DNA from: Firm-04 sp045627405
GTDB taxonomy: Bacteria; Bacillota; Clostridia; Oscillospirales; Ruminococcaceae
DNA length: 64,000 bases
Reading direction: 5' to 3'
NCBI GenBank assembly: GCA_045627405.1
Contig: JAZQNP010000013.1
Location: forward strand, 1-64,000
Part shown: piece by piece, positions 25,590 to 35,000 of the stretch
Layout: the number at the start of each line of letters is the position of its first letter
Position numbering within the stretch: position 1 is the first letter of the stretch
Translations under genes and position numbers: made by a program
Notes under the pieces: generated by a model
The model's input: the letters and a program-made list of their open reading frames with translations, nothing else
Databases searched by the model: none
Told to the model about the DNA's origin: nothing

Positions 25590-26156
25590 ATGAACGAACT
25601 GATGAAAGATAAGCTGAACGCAGCCGAAAAAGGCATGAAGAAAACGATCGAGCGCATACAGAACGAATTTGCATCCATCCGTGCGGGCAGAGCAAATCCG
25701 AGTGTGCTGGACAAAATTCCGGTGGATTATTACGGCAGCCCGACACCGATCAATCAGGTAGCAGCGGTATCGGTACCGGAAGCGAGAATGCTGGTGATCA
25801 CGCCGTGGGATCCGGCGATGATCAAGCCGATCACGAAAGCGATACTTGCATCCGAACTGGGCATCACGCCGACGGATGACGGCAAGGCAATCCGTCTCGT
25901 TTTCCCGCAGCTGACGGAGGAACGCAGAAAGGATCTGTGCAAGACCGTGAAGAAATACGGAGACGAAGCGAAAATCGCAGTCCGCAACGAACGCCGCGAC
26001 GTCATGGATAAATATAAGGCAATGAAGAAGAACTCAGAGATCACAGAGGACGATCTGAAAGATGCCGACAAGAAGGTGCAGACACTCACCGATAAATATA
26101 TCGAGGAAATCGACAAGCTGGTCGCCGCAAAGGAAAAGGAGATCATGAGCATCTGA
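25590..26156 (+). CDS. frr: Ribosome recycling factor
   Basis: A 188-residue protein of normal RRF length. It has the three-helix bundle plus beta domain signature: ERIQNEFASIRAGRANPSVLD near 20-40, YYGSPTPINQVAAVSVPEAR near 50-70 and LTEERRKDLCKTVKKYGDEA near 112-131. With EF-G it splits post-termination ribosomes. AAAGGAG precedes the ATG. Confidence 0.98.
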   Translation: MNELMKDKLNAAEKGMKKTIERIQNEFASIRAGRANPSVLDKIPVDYYGSPTPINQVAAVSVPEARMLVITPWDPAMIKPITKAILASELGITPTDDGKAIRLVFPQLTEERRKDLCKTVKKYGDEAKIAVRNERRDVMDKYKAMKKNSEITEDDLKDADKKVQTLTDKYIEEIDKLVAAKEKEIMSI

Positions 26157-26190
26157 TCGGCGTGAGAAAACACCAAGGAGCAAAAAGCAT

Positions 26191-26952
26191 ATGGCAAGAA
26201 AGAAACACGAACCGCCCGTGCCGAGAGAAATGATGCCGCGCCACATCGCAATTATCATGGACGGCAACGGCAGATGGGCAAAGCAGCGCGGAAAAGCACG
26301 CACCTACGGGCATGTGCAGGGCGCGCTGGCATTCCGCAAGCTGCTGCGGTACGCAAGAGAGATCGGTGTGGAATACATTTCATTCTACGCCTTTTCGACC
26401 GAAAACTGGAAGCGGCCGGACGATGAGGTTCACGCACTGATGGACATTATGCGCAAATATCTGAAAGAAGCATACGAGCATTTTGATCTGCGGACGCGGT
26501 TTGTGCTGCTGGGAGACGAAGACGGATTCGAGACGGATCTGCGTCAGCAGTTCATCGACATTCAGAAGGACACCGGAGATTTTGAGCGCATGACAGCGGG
26601 CATCGCCGCAAATTACGGCTCCCGTCATGAGATCACCTCAGCGGTCAGGAAACTTGCACAGCAGGTCAAAGCGGGCACCTTGCAGCCGGAAGAGATCACA
26701 GAGGAGCTGATTTCACAGCATCTGTATACAAGAGAGATGCCGGATGTCGATCTTCTGATCCGTCCGGGCGGCGAGCAGCGCATATCAAACTTTCTGCTTT
26801 GGCAGTGTGCGTATGCGGAATTCTACTTCTGCGACACACTCTGGCCGGATTTCGATGCAGATGCGCTGGACAAAGCGATTGTTGAATTTGCGCGCCGCAC
26901 AAGGCGGTTCGGCGGATTGAATCCGGATGAACAACAAGAAGCACAAACGTAA
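26191..26952 (+). CDS. uppS: Isoprenyl transferase (undecaprenyl diphosphate synthase)
   Basis: A 253-residue cis-prenyltransferase making the C55 carrier lipid for cell-wall synthesis. The catalytic Asp lies in MDGNGRWAKQRG at 23-34; FYAFSTENWKRP lies near 68-79 and the C-terminal RPGGEQRISNFLLWQCAYAE binds the diphosphate. An N-terminal stretch of about 14 residues (RKKHEPPVPREM) precedes the core. It feeds the lipid carrier to MraY and MurG of the divergent cluster. Confidence 0.96.
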   Translation: MARKKHEPPVPREMMPRHIAIIMDGNGRWAKQRGKARTYGHVQGALAFRKLLRYAREIGVEYISFYAFSTENWKRPDDEVHALMDIMRKYLKEAYEHFDLRTRFVLLGDEDGFETDLRQQFIDIQKDTGDFERMTAGIAANYGSRHEITSAVRKLAQQVKAGTLQPEEITEELISQHLYTREMPDVDLLIRPGGEQRISNFLLWQCAYAEFYFCDTLWPDFDADALDKAIVEFARRTRRFGGLNPDEQQEAQT

Positions 26953-26982
26953 AAGGAGACGCGGCTCAGCCGCAGAACACAT

Positions 26983-27819
26983 ATGACAACTCGATTGATT
27001 TCGGCAGGCGTCGGCGTGGCAATCGCGCTGCTTGTCCTGTTTCTGCACAATACCGTCATGCTGCCGATCGCAGCAGCCGCGGTTTCACTGATTATTATGT
27101 TTGAATTCCTGCGGGCGAACAGACTGTTCCGGTACCGTCTGTCGTCGATCTGTTCTCTGCTGTACGCAGCGGTTCTGCCGTTTCTGACAGTCGGATTGGC
27201 AGCGCGGTTCCGGCTGATGCTGATGCTCTGCTGCCTGATCGGACTGATGGCGGACTATGTACTCCACCAGACGGAGATGCCGGCAAAGCATTTCTTTGGC
27301 TTTGTGGCAGGAACGCTGCTGATTCCGGGCGCGATGGCATGTGCCATCACACTGCACAACGCACACGAACAGCACGGCATTGCCTATCTGGTGCTGGCAC
27401 TGGGCGGTGCATGGCTTGCGGACACAGGTGCATATTTCACGGGAACCTATCTCGGCAAGACACCGCTCTGCCCGCGGATTAGCCCGAAGAAGACGGTTGA
27501 GGGCTTCATCGGCGGCATTGTGACATGTATTCTTTTCTTCCTGATTTTCAACGGCATATACAGTGCCGTGATGCAGACGAAAGGCATCGCATTCCATGTG
27601 AGCTGGATCTCGACTGTGGTGATCGCAGCGGTCATCGCAGTGCTGAGCACGCTCGGCGATCTTGTCGCCTCTGTCTTGAAGCGTCAGCTGGGGCTCAAAG
27701 ATTACGGCACCATCATGCCGGGACACGGCGGTCTGCTGGACCGCTTTGACAGCGTGCTTCTGGTATTGCCGTTCTTCTGTGCATATGTACAGGCGACATC
27801 GTTCTTCAATGTCCGCTGA
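26983..27819 (+). CDS. cdsA: Phosphatidate cytidylyltransferase
   Basis: A 278-residue polytopic membrane enzyme making CDP-diacylglycerol from phosphatidate and CTP. It has about eight membrane segments. The C-terminal signature is present: ISPKKTVEGFIGG near 165-177 and LGDLVASVLKRQLGLKDYGT, with PGHGGLLDRFDS near 243-254. The only good ribosome site, AAAGGAG at 26952-26958, is 24 bases from the ATG, with a 5-bp GCGGC/GCCGC hairpin between them, so the start depends on that hairpin or on a weak site. Confidence 0.94.
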   Translation: MTTRLISAGVGVAIALLVLFLHNTVMLPIAAAAVSLIIMFEFLRANRLFRYRLSSICSLLYAAVLPFLTVGLAARFRLMLMLCCLIGLMADYVLHQTEMPAKHFFGFVAGTLLIPGAMACAITLHNAHEQHGIAYLVLALGGAWLADTGAYFTGTYLGKTPLCPRISPKKTVEGFIGGIVTCILFFLIFNGIYSAVMQTKGIAFHVSWISTVVIAAVIAVLSTLGDLVASVLKRQLGLKDYGTIMPGHGGLLDRFDSVLLVLPFFCAYVQATSFFNVR

Positions 27820-27876
27820 TCTACGCTCTGCTCTGCGCAAAGCGGAACAGAAAAATATCTGAGGAGAACCGAAACC

Positions 27877-29019
27877 ATGATGAACAGTATAGCAATTCTC
27901 GGATCAACAGGCAGCATCGGCACGCAGGCGATTGAAGTGGCGCAGAAGCACAAGATGCGCGTGACGGCACTCGCAGCAAATACACGGGTGGATGCGCTTG
28001 TGAAGCAGGCAAAGGAGCTGCGTCCGGAGATGCTGTGCATCGCAGATGCGTCGTATTATCCCGCATTAAAAGAAGCGGCAGCCGGTCTTGGCTGCCGCCT
28101 TTTGGCAGGCATGGAGGGACTCTGCGAGATCGCACAGGCAGACAGCAGTGAGATTCTGCTGAATTCGGTTGTGGGCATGGTCGGCTTGCTGCCGACGCTG
28201 ACGGCAATCGCTGCGGGAAAGCCGCTGGCACTTGCGAACAAGGAAACGCTGGTGGCAGGCGGCGCACTGGTTATGCAGGCAGCAGCAGAAAAAGGTGTAC
28301 CGATTTATCCGGTAGACAGCGAGCATTCTGCGATTTTCCAGTGCTTGCAGGGGAACAAGCGGTCACAGCTGAAAAAGATCATCCTGACCGCATCGGGCGG
28401 ACCGTTTTACGGGAAAACAAAAGCAGACCTTGAAAACGTCACCGTAGCGGACGCGCTGAACCATCCGAATTGGAGCATGGGCAATAAGATCACGATTGAC
28501 TCCGCCACGCTGATGAACAAAGGCTTGGAGTTCATCGAAGCGCGCTGGCTGTTTGATCTGACGCGGGAGCAGATTGAGATTGTGGTACACCGTCAGAGCG
28601 TCCTGCATTCTGCGGTGGTATATGAAGATGAATCGGTAATCGGACAAATGGGCGTACCGGACATGAAGATTCCGATTCAGTACGCACTGCTGTATCCGGA
28701 CCGGCTCCCCTGCCCGACCAAACCCCTGTCGCTGACAGATTACGGCACACTGACTTTTGCAAAGCCGGATTACGAGACGTTCTCGTGCCTTTCGGCATGT
28801 ATCAGAGCCAGTGAGATGGGCGGCAGCGCACCTGCGATTGCAAACGGCGCAAATGAAGCCGCCGTTGCAGCATTTTTGTCTGAAAAGATCAGCTTCCTGC
28901 GCATCGGGGAACTGGTGACACAGGCAATTCAGGCGATCCCGACAACCAAACTGAACAGATATGAAGATGTCGTGGCAGCAGACAGAGCCGCGCGCGAATA
29001 TGTCGCAGAAAATCTTTGA
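27877..29019 (+). CDS. dxr: 1-deoxy-D-xylulose 5-phosphate reductoisomerase
   Basis: A 380-residue NADPH enzyme of the MEP isoprenoid pathway, converting DXP to MEP. The nucleotide loop GSTGSIGTQA lies near 9-18, NKETLVAGG near 121-129, the metal/substrate site VDSEHSAIFQCLQG near 147-160, and ASGGPF and NHPNWSMGNKITIDSATLMN follow. It is the first of the two MEP genes in the operon (with ispG). GAGGAGA precedes the tandem ATG pair. Confidence 0.98.
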   Translation: MMNSIAILGSTGSIGTQAIEVAQKHKMRVTALAANTRVDALVKQAKELRPEMLCIADASYYPALKEAAAGLGCRLLAGMEGLCEIAQADSSEILLNSVVGMVGLLPTLTAIAAGKPLALANKETLVAGGALVMQAAAEKGVPIYPVDSEHSAIFQCLQGNKRSQLKKIILTASGGPFYGKTKADLENVTVADALNHPNWSMGNKITIDSATLMNKGLEFIEARWLFDLTREQIEIVVHRQSVLHSAVVYEDESVIGQMGVPDMKIPIQYALLYPDRLPCPTKPLSLTDYGTLTFAKPDYETFSCLSACIRASEMGGSAPAIANGANEAAVAAFLSEKISFLRIGELVTQAIQAIPTTKLNRYEDVVAADRAAREYVAENL

Positions 29020-29046
29020 TGCGTCATCTCTGAACGGAGGCAATGC

Positions 29047-30096
29047 ATGACTTTACTCACGGTACTGATTACCATACTCTGCTTTGGCGTCATTATCATG
29101 ATACACGAAGCGGGACATTTCTTTGTCGCCAAGAAGTGCGGCATCCGCGTGCTGGAATTTGCCGTCGGCATGGGACCGGCAGTGATCTCGCGGCAGCGCG
29201 GGGAAACGAAATACTCGCTGCGGCTGCTGCCGATCGGCGGCTTTTGTCAGATGGAAGGCGAGGACGAAAACAGCAGTGATCCCCGTGCATTCCGCAGTCA
29301 GGCAGTCTGGAAGCGGATCCTTGTGACTGTTGCCGGCGCGACGATGAATCTGATTTTAGGATTTCTGCTGATTATACTGGTGACCTGCATAGACACTGCG
29401 ATCACGACGACGATTGTATCGGATTTCCACACAGATGAAGCGGGCAATACAGTATCATCCTCCTCGCAGTGGCTGGAACCGGACGACCGGTTTGTAGAGA
29501 TCAACGGACTGCACATCTTCACGGCAACGGACATTTCCTACGCCTTGCAGAACACCGACAAGGATACCTATACGGTGGTTGTGGAGCGCGGCGGACAGAA
29601 AGTCACATTGGAAAATGTGGTATTTGAGGACACATTAACAGGCGGCGTGCTGGATTTTTATGTATACGGGCAGCATAAGAGCGTGAAAAATGTGCTGGTA
29701 TACACCTGCAAGAACTTTGTATCGACGGCACGGCTGATCTGGATCTCCCTGTTCGATCTGCTGCGCGGACGATACGGCTTCAAGGATTTGTCAGGCATCG
29801 TCGGCATCGTGGATACGACAACGGAATATGTGCGTCAGAGTGCGAATTTCCGGGAAGCTGCAATGACCTTGTTTGACCTGATGAGCTTCATCACAATCAA
29901 CATCGGCATTTTCAATCTGATTCCGTTTCCGGCACTGGACGGCGGACGTCTGGTATTTCTGTTGATCGAAGCGATCCGGCGCAAGCAAATGCCTGCAAAA
30001 ATAGAAGGCATGATTCACTTTGTAGGATTGTCCGCGCTGATGCTGCTGATGGTAGCAATCACATTTCAGGACATCTTCAAGATTTTCACACGTTAG
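29047..30096 (+). CDS. rseP: RIP zinc metalloprotease RseP
   Basis: A 349-residue site-2-type intramembrane protease. HEAGH at residues 20-24 within the first membrane segment binds zinc. A single PDZ-like region (about 105-190) follows, and the C-terminal NLIPFPALDGGRL motif (about 293-305) completes the active site. Such proteases cleave membrane-bound anti-sigma factors or signal-peptide remnants; the substrate here is unknown. This dxr-rseP-ispG order is conserved in Firmicutes. Confidence 0.96.
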   Translation: MTLLTVLITILCFGVIIMIHEAGHFFVAKKCGIRVLEFAVGMGPAVISRQRGETKYSLRLLPIGGFCQMEGEDENSSDPRAFRSQAVWKRILVTVAGATMNLILGFLLIILVTCIDTAITTTIVSDFHTDEAGNTVSSSSQWLEPDDRFVEINGLHIFTATDISYALQNTDKDTYTVVVERGGQKVTLENVVFEDTLTGGVLDFYVYGQHKSVKNVLVYTCKNFVSTARLIWISLFDLLRGRYGFKDLSGIVGIVDTTTEYVRQSANFREAAMTLFDLMSFITINIGIFNLIPFPALDGGRLVFLLIEAIRRKQMPAKIEGMIHFVGLSALMLLMVAITFQDIFKIFTR

Positions 30097-30102
30097 CACA
30101 GG

Positions 30103-30813
30103 ATGAAAAGACTCAAATACACCTGTCTGTTCGGCGGCAAGGAGTACCCGAGGTTTATTGTACTGACAATTTTTGTGATAGTACCGATATTTACGGTGAT
30201 GCACGAGGACTGGTCTTTTGTCTCCGCATATGCGCTGACAATTTTCTGCGATTTTGCGGCACTGCTGGTGTGTTATTACATTGAACAGCGGCTGACGCCG
30301 GAGGAGCGCGAATTGATTGACGAAAGTTCACCGCCGCTCTGGGTACCTGCGTCACAGAATGTCTGTGAGGTGGCAGCAGATCTTGCACGGTATCCGGGAC
30401 ACTTTGTATATGTGGCTCTGGTTGTCTGCGGCGGCTTTGCACTTGCAGGGGCATTTCCAAAGCACGGCGAGCCGAATTACACCTTAGTCAAGATGATGGC
30501 AATTCTGTTCGCAGCGGTGTTTCTGATTGATTTTATTCGCCGGATGATCTGGAAAACAATCGACGAAACAGCCGTATATGCCGTTATTTCGATTGACCAC
30601 ATGTATGATACAACAATCCATGTCCGCGGCGGCTCATATGAAAAGAGCTATCTGGTCTTTTATCAACCGGACGGCAGATATGTTCTGCGGGCAAAGCACG
30701 GCACCGGCGACTGCGATTCGATTGCGGTAATCAAATACCGCGGCATGGTGACATGGGTGCCGTATTTCTTTGATCCGTCGAAATTTGAAGAGGATAATCA
30801 ATCCATCATTTAA
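30103..30813 (+). CDS. Uncharacterised membrane protein
   Basis: A 236-residue protein I do not recognise. Four hydrophobic segments are visible at about 18-35, 41-58, 97-116 and 125-144. Between the second and third is a charged cytosolic or external loop (RLTPEERELIDESSPP). The last 90 residues are soluble and beta-like (HVRGGSYEKSYLVFYQPDGRY). It starts 7 bases after rseP and ends 23 bases before ispG, so it is co-transcribed with both. ispG usually follows rseP directly, so this is an insertion. A possible RseP partner or substrate is only a guess. Confidence 0.8.
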   Translation: MKRLKYTCLFGGKEYPRFIVLTIFVIVPIFTVMHEDWSFVSAYALTIFCDFAALLVCYYIEQRLTPEERELIDESSPPLWVPASQNVCEVAADLARYPGHFVYVALVVCGGFALAGAFPKHGEPNYTLVKMMAILFAAVFLIDFIRRMIWKTIDETAVYAVISIDHMYDTTIHVRGGSYEKSYLVFYQPDGRYVLRAKHGTGDCDSIAVIKYRGMVTWVPYFFDPSKFEEDNQSII

Positions 30814-30835
30814 GGAAGAGAAAGGACGTATTCTC

Positions 30836-31873
30836 ATGAGAAAACTGCATCCGGTCAAGGTCGGCAGCTGTCTGCTGGACGGCAGCCACATTTACATACA
30901 GTCCATGCTGAACACACGTTCAGATGACATTGCAGGCTCCGTGGCACAGGCAAAGGCACTGGAAAAAGCAGGCTGCGAGATCGTCCGTGCGGCGATTCCG
31001 AATCAGGATGCAGTCGCACTGATTCCGGCGATCAAGGATGCAGTGCAGATTCCGCTGGTCGCGGACATTCATTTTGATTATAAGCTCGCGCTGGCAGCGG
31101 CAGACGCGGGGATAGATAAGATCCGCATCAATCCGGGCAATATCGGTTCGGATGATCGGGTCAAGGCGGTGGCAGACAAGTGCCGCGAGAAACAGATTCC
31201 GATTCGCATCGGCGTCAATTCCGGCTCTGTGGAAAAGGAGCTGCTTGCAAAATACGGCGGACCGACACCGCAGGCAATGGTAGAAAGCGCGTTAAATCAC
31301 GCGAAGCTGCTGGAAAAATACGATTTTAATGACATCGTTATTTCGATTAAGTCATCGAATGTGCAGAACATGATCTCGTGTTACCGTCTGGCGGCAGAGC
31401 AATGCAGTTATCCGCTGCATCTGGGAGTCACCGAAGCGGGAACAGAACGCATGGGACTGATCAAATCCGCAGCGGGCATCGGCTCGCTGCTGCTGGACGG
31501 CATCGGAGAGACCATCCGCGTTTCGCTGACTGCTGATCCGGTGCGCGAGATCGCAGCGGCACAGGATATTCTGAAAGCCATCGGCAAGCGCGGCGGCGTG
31601 CAGCTTGTGTCCTGCCCGACCTGCGGGCGGACGCGCATTGATCTGATTTCGGTCGCAAATGAAGTGGAAGCAGCACTGCGCGGCTGTGAGAAGAATATCA
31701 AGGTAGCGGTGATGGGCTGTGTCGTCAACGGGCCGGGCGAGGCGCGCGAAGCGGACATCGGCATCGCAGGCGGCGACGGCTGTGCTGTGATATTCAAAGG
31801 ACAGGAAGTGCTGCGCAAGGTCGCAGAATCGGAAATTGTGCCTGCGCTGCTTGCTGAGATTGAAAAATTGTGA
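30836..31873 (+). CDS. ispG: 4-hydroxy-3-methylbut-2-enyl diphosphate synthase
   Basis: A 345-residue two-domain enzyme of the MEP pathway reducing MEcPP to HMBPP. The TIM-barrel half begins VKVGSCLLDGSHIYIQSML. The C-terminal [4Fe-4S] ligands are Cys260 and Cys263 (SCPTCGRTRID) and Cys295 (VMGCVVNGPGEA). The in-frame extension to 30770 overlaps the previous gene and has no ribosome site; AAAGGA precedes the ATG at 30836. It needs a ferredoxin or flavodoxin electron donor, consistent with an anaerobe. Confidence 0.97.
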   Translation: MRKLHPVKVGSCLLDGSHIYIQSMLNTRSDDIAGSVAQAKALEKAGCEIVRAAIPNQDAVALIPAIKDAVQIPLVADIHFDYKLALAAADAGIDKIRINPGNIGSDDRVKAVADKCREKQIPIRIGVNSGSVEKELLAKYGGPTPQAMVESALNHAKLLEKYDFNDIVISIKSSNVQNMISCYRLAAEQCSYPLHLGVTEAGTERMGLIKSAAGIGSLLLDGIGETIRVSLTADPVREIAAAQDILKAIGKRGGVQLVSCPTCGRTRIDLISVANEVEAALRGCEKNIKVAVMGCVVNGPGEAREADIGIAGGDGCAVIFKGQEVLRKVAESEIVPALLAEIEKL

Positions 31874-31891
31874 AGAAAAGTCAGATTTTGT

Positions 31892-31989
31892 GCGGCATGA
31901 TTGAGAGATGTTCTGAGTGCTCCCGATCATGCCGCGATCAAAAAACAAAATCAGGAGAAAACTGACAGCGGTTTGTACCGCTGTCAGTT
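31892..31989 (+). other. Two strong hairpins between ispG and polC
   Basis: Hairpin 1: a 10-bp stem GCGGCATGAT (31892-31901) with 31926-31935. Hairpin 2: a 12-bp stem (31960-31971 with 31978-31989), loop TTTGTA. Neither is followed by a proper T-run, so they are more likely processing, stability or regulatory elements than simple terminators. Confidence 0.65.
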
Positions 31990-32020
31990 GTCAGCATAAA
32001 TAAGAAAGGGAGAGATTCGC

Positions 32021-35000
32021 ATGCCGCAAACGCTGAACGAATTTCTGCGTGAATACAGTGCAAAGCTGCCTGAAACGGTGATGTCCGGCAGCTTGCAGCG
32101 TATCCTTGCAAATCAGAGCCGGACAAAGCTGTATCTGGAAACTGCATACGAAACGTACATCCCGTTTGAGACGCTGTCCGCGACGGAAACTGAGCTTGCA
32201 GCGCGATTGAAGCTGGAATCGGTACGCATTCTCGGGCGGTATCCGGCAGAGCAGTTTCGGGCTGAGATCTTATCGGATCTGTTTTTGCTGCTGCGCCGGG
32301 ATTTTTCTGTCATCAACGGCTTTCTCGACGATGCGGAAACGCTTTTGCAGGACGGCGTACTGACGCTGACGCTGATGCACGGCGGTGCCGATCTTCTGGA
32401 ACGGGAGCATTTCCGCGACGCGCTTTCGCATGCGATTCAGAAGATGTTTTCTGTCAGCATATCGGTGCAGTTTTCCGGCACGCATCTGCATGTAACGGAA
32501 GAGCAGCATGCGCAGACAGCGGCTGAAATACCGGACAGTCCGCCGCCGGCGGTATATTCTCCGAAATCCGAAACTGCGGAGAAAGCGGCTGAATTTTCAT
32601 CGCTTTCGAGCCTCCGGTCCGACATCGAACCGGTCAAGCCGGACCGACCGGACAAAGACACGCTCGGCGTCATATTCGGCAGACTAATCAAGGAAAAACC
32701 GGTTTCTGTATCACAGGCAATCAGCGCGTCTCAGAACACATTGGAGAGCGGCGCGAAAAAGTTTGCGATCGCGGTGGAAGTGTTTGCCAAGCCGGACTCG
32801 CGCCAGCTGAAAAACAACAAAACCCTGATCACGTTTCCGGTCACAGACTACACAGGCAGTGTGCTGGTCAAGCTGTTTCTGGATGAACAAAAGCTTGCGG
32901 ATTTCCCGCTTGAAAAGTGCAAAACCGGAGCAAATCTGCTGATTTACGGCACCGTGAATTATGACGAATACGACCACGACATCGTCATCAAGCCGACTGC
33001 AATCAACACCTACACACCGGAACGCCGCACGGACGATGCACCTGTGAAGCGCGTCGAGCTGCATCTGCACACGAATATGTCCGCGATGGATGCCGTTACC
33101 TCTGCGGAGGCACTGGTAAACCGTGCGCACGAATGGGGACACCGCGCTATGGCGATCACGGATCACGGTGTTGTGCAGGCGTTTCCGGAGGCGATGAACG
33201 CCACGGCAAAATGGAACGATTTTCGCGTGATCTACGGCTGCGAAGCATATGTTGTCAACGATCTGGACGCCATTCATATCATAGATACACCCGATCCGCG
33301 CACACCGCAGGACGAGGTCATCGTATTTGACGTGGAAACGACAGGACTCTCCCCGAAAAACGACCGCCTGACGGAAATCGGCGCGGTCAAGATCAAGGGC
33401 ATGCGCATCGTTGACAGCTTCAATACCTTTGTCAATCCGGAGCGTCACATCCCGGAGAAGATCACAGAGCTGACCGGCATTTCAGACGATATGGTAGCCG
33501 GTGCGCCAATGGAAAAAGAAGCAGTCGAACAGTTTTTCGCGTTCTGCGGAGAAAATCCTGTCCTGATCGCGCACAACGCAGATTTCGACACTGCCTTCAT
33601 GCGTGCGGTATTTGCACGGCAGGGACTGGATCATCCGTTTGTGAAGCTGGATACGCTGGTGCTGTGCCGCGTCATGCTGCCGCAGATGGCAAGACATAAA
33701 CTCGATCAGGTTGCAAAGCAGCTGAAACTCGGCAAATTTGAACATCACCGCGCTTCGGACGATGCCTACATGCTCGCCAAGATCTATCTCACGCTGATGG
33801 AGCGTCTGATCAAAGAGAATACAATCCATACGCTGGGCGACCTCAACACCGCACTGCCGGCAGTGGATCCGCGCAAACTGAAATCCTTTCATCAGATCAT
33901 TCTTGCAAAAAATCAGACCGGCATGAAGAATCTGTACCGGCTTGTGTCCTATTCTCAACTGGATTATTTTTATAAGAAACCGCTGATTCCGAAGTCGCTG
34001 CTGGTCAAGCACCGCGAGGGTCTGCTCTACGGCAGCGCATGTGAGGCGGGCGAGCTGTTCACTGCGATTGTCGAGGGCAAATCCGACGACGAGCTGAAAC
34101 GGCTGGCGTCCTTTTACGATTATCTGGAAATTCAGCCCATCGCAAACAACAGCTTCATGCTGCGCAGCGACCGCTTCTCCGCAGAAACGGAGGAGGATCT
34201 GCGCAATTATAACCGCAAGGTCATCGAGATCGGAGACAGCCTCGGCATCCCGACCGTTGCGACCTGCGACGTGCATTTTATGGATCCCAAGGACAGCATC
34301 TACCGCCAGATTCTGCAATCGGGCATGGGCTTTGAAGATGCGGACGAGCATGCACCGCTCTATCTGCGGACGACCGATGAGATGCTGGAAGAATTTGATT
34401 ATCTCGGCGCGGAAAAAGCATTTGAGGTCGTCGTGACAAATACCAATCTCATTGCGGACAAAATCGACCGCTGCCATGCAATCCCCAAAGGCACCTTTAC
34501 ACCGTCGATTCCGGGCGCGGAGGAGGATCTCATCCGCATTACCACAGAGAAAGCAAAGAGCATCTACGGCGATCCGCTGCCCGAACTGGTGCAGAAGCGG
34601 CTCGACCGCGAGCTGACTTCCATCTGCAAGCACGGCTTCTCTGTGCTGTATATGATCGCGCAGAAGCTCGTCGCACACTCCGAGGAACACGGCTATCTGG
34701 TCGGTTCCAGAGGCTCTGTCGGCTCATCATTCGTCGCCAGCATGGCAGGCATCTCCGAGGTCAACCCGCTGGTGCCGCACTATGCCTGCCCCAAGTGTCT
34801 GCACAGCGAGTTTATTACCGACGGTTCGGTCGGTTCCGGCTTCGACCTGCCGCCGAAAGCCTGCCCGGAATGCGGCACGGATATGAAACGTGACGGACAT
34901 GACATCCCGTTTGAAACCTTCCTCGGCTTCGACGGCGATAAGGCTCCGGATATTGACCAGAATTTTTCCAGCGAATATCAGTCTGAATCCCACCGCTATA

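Noticed and set aside
33482..34690. 402-codon antisense frame opposite polC
   Set aside because: It is fully covered by conserved PolC sequence on the plus strand.
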